Translations under genes and position numbers: made by a program
Notes under the pieces: model-generated
The model's database searches: none
What the model saw: only the letters and a program-made list of their open reading frames with translations
Told to the model about the DNA's origin: nothing
Shown: in pieces, positions 62,701-64,000 of the stretch
Layout: every line of letters begins with the position of its first letter
Position numbering within the stretch: position 1 is the first letter of the stretch
Assembly: GCA_013396755.1 (NCBI GenBank)
Contig: VWZF01005531.1
Coordinates: 759 to 64,758 of the forward strand
Source: Sclerurus mexicanus
Taxonomy: Eukaryota; Chordata; Aves; Passeriformes; Furnariidae
Reading direction: 5' to 3'
Length of the DNA stretch: 64,000 nt

Positions 62701-64000
62701 TTTGTAGTTTTGCAATACTTACTGCAGTTTACAGAGACAGGATTGGCTGTGTTTATGTATGTTTACTGACTCAGAAGAGTACATACACTGGTTTTGCTGC
62801 ATACTTTTCTGCTTCTGTGTTTCTTCAGTCCTCTCCTATTATGACCTGAGCAGATTTTGTATTAAAGGACTGTTCCACGTGCAGCCAGGTCTATCACCAC
62901 AGAACCCGAGGGAATATACTCACTAGCCCACTGACTTCTATCAGTCCAGGTAAGGTTTGCTTTGACTTTAAAAAATGTTACTAGAACTACACTGTGGGTT
63001 TTGGTTTTTTTTTTCATGGAAAGTGTTTATATCTCAAAGAGGAGGCAGGCAGCTGATCACAGTAGATCAGAGGGAGTTTTTGGCAAGTCCCAGCCGTAGC
63101 TGGAGGAGCACTGAACTGGAGTATTATCTCTGTACAGGAGGCAACAGGATCAGAGTTCTCATCTGCAGCCCAGATGATAAAAGAGATCTTGCCTGACATG
63201 TGGAAGAAAGGTGGGTTTGTTTTTTTCCCCTTTCCTGAATAATGTGACTTTCCGGTACAACAAAGCAGTCTGCAATGCACTAACCCCATCTGTCCCAGGA
63301 GGCCCCAAGCCACACACAACCTTTGTGTCTCGTGGCGCTTCTCTCACTCAAGTCAGCCTTGGGATGGATAAGTTCAGGTCCTGGAGCGCTGTAAACCAGC
63401 ATCATCTCCCATACAAAGTTAGCTCTAGTGTTCTTTGTAGTCAGAGACTTTGAACAGGTTTTCCTGGCTTTATAAGTTGCTAGTGCCTCTGAATGGGAGT
63501 ATTTTTGCTTGGATGTAGCAGCGTTGCAGAGAGAAGTCCTGTATTGTTCTACCAGCCTTCATGTTGGCCATGAGACACTGCAAACTTAAAGTCAAATGGA
63601 TACTTGAATTAGTTGTCAGATGAACATGGCCCAAACCTGTGAGAGGGTTTGATCTCCAAAAATACCCTCCAAATACTGAAACCCGAGGACATTTCCTCGC
63701 ATGCTCATCTGCCTGAGCCACACCAATTTGCTCTCCCTTTTGGGCCGCTGAATTGCTCACTCAGCAGAGGAATGTGTAAATGGAACAGGCTTAAGTATAA
63801 TGAGTTGAATATTCACGTTCTGCTTGTGCTAGTGACACTTGGCCTGGGCATAAGAAATTCTTTTATTTGAGGAGCCTGGTCTTCTTCACTATAAGTCTAA
63901 ACAGAACCTATATATTTATGTGAGCAGAAGTGTGCGCCTTTGTGCTTGCTGTCTTAGATACAGGCACGCTCTCTGGGCTGGCTGCAAGGGGACAGCCTGC
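59746..64000. other. downstream flank, no gene recognised
   Basis: In mammals LIMD1 follows LARS2 on the same strand, but no LIMD1 coding sequence or CpG-rich promoter is visible here. ORFs up to 133 codons (61583-61984) have no recognisable content. A G/T-rich low-complexity tract lies at 62641-62695. Another AATAAA occurs near 61477. Confidence 0.7.
62641..62695 (+). repeat. G/T-rich low-complexity tract
   Basis: Contains G4, G4, G5 and G3 runs separated by T-rich loops of 2 to about 15 bases. Quadruplex formation is possible on paper, but the loops are long. Confidence 0.6.

Noticed and set aside
1..64000. CRISPR arrays, operons, phage or other bacterial defence systems
   Set aside because: The sequence is intron-rich vertebrate DNA; no regularly spaced repeats or bacterial gene clusters are present.

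Overview
This is a vertebrate nuclear window, most likely from a bird and probably a passerine. The evidence is CR1 non-LTR retrotransposon copies, a tRNA-Ile-headed SINE with a CR1-like tail (the TguSINE1 type known from passerines), AT-rich introns and one multi-exon gene with canonical GT-AG junctions. Nothing bacterial, such as operons or CRISPR arrays, is present.

The window is occupied by the 3' part of LARS2, the nuclear gene for mitochondrial leucyl-tRNA synthetase, on the + strand. I can place 18 coding exons from 7343 to the stop codon at 59553-59555. All exon phases are compatible, and together they encode 783 residues. From memory, the corresponding part of the human protein is 782 residues. 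The exons carrying the start codon, mitochondrial targeting peptide and HIGH catalytic signature lie upstream of the window. The window does contain the KMSKS loop, a degenerate CP1 editing domain, a split Cys pair like the ZN-1 knuckle, the anticodon-binding domain and the C-terminal tRNA-binding domain. The transcript probably ends just after an AATAAA at 59720.

Layout: 1-7342 is upstream intron and contains the only N (6165), at what looks like an assembly join. 7343-29650 holds nine exons; its introns carry a 175-bp near-identical copy of sequence from the first intron, an unidentified minus-strand protein-like block (about 17.7-19.75 kb), a minus-strand CR1 3' end (20.93-21.28 kb) and the SINE (24.67-24.81 kb). 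29651-59555 holds nine more exons, with an old CR1 fragment at about 34.9-36.16 kb. 59.75-64 kb is downstream flank in which I recognise no gene.

I did not find an undescribed biological system. The points most worth checking are the probable misassembly around the N, the minus-strand protein-like block, one LARS2 intron with two weak splice sites, and the degenerate editing site of the enzyme.
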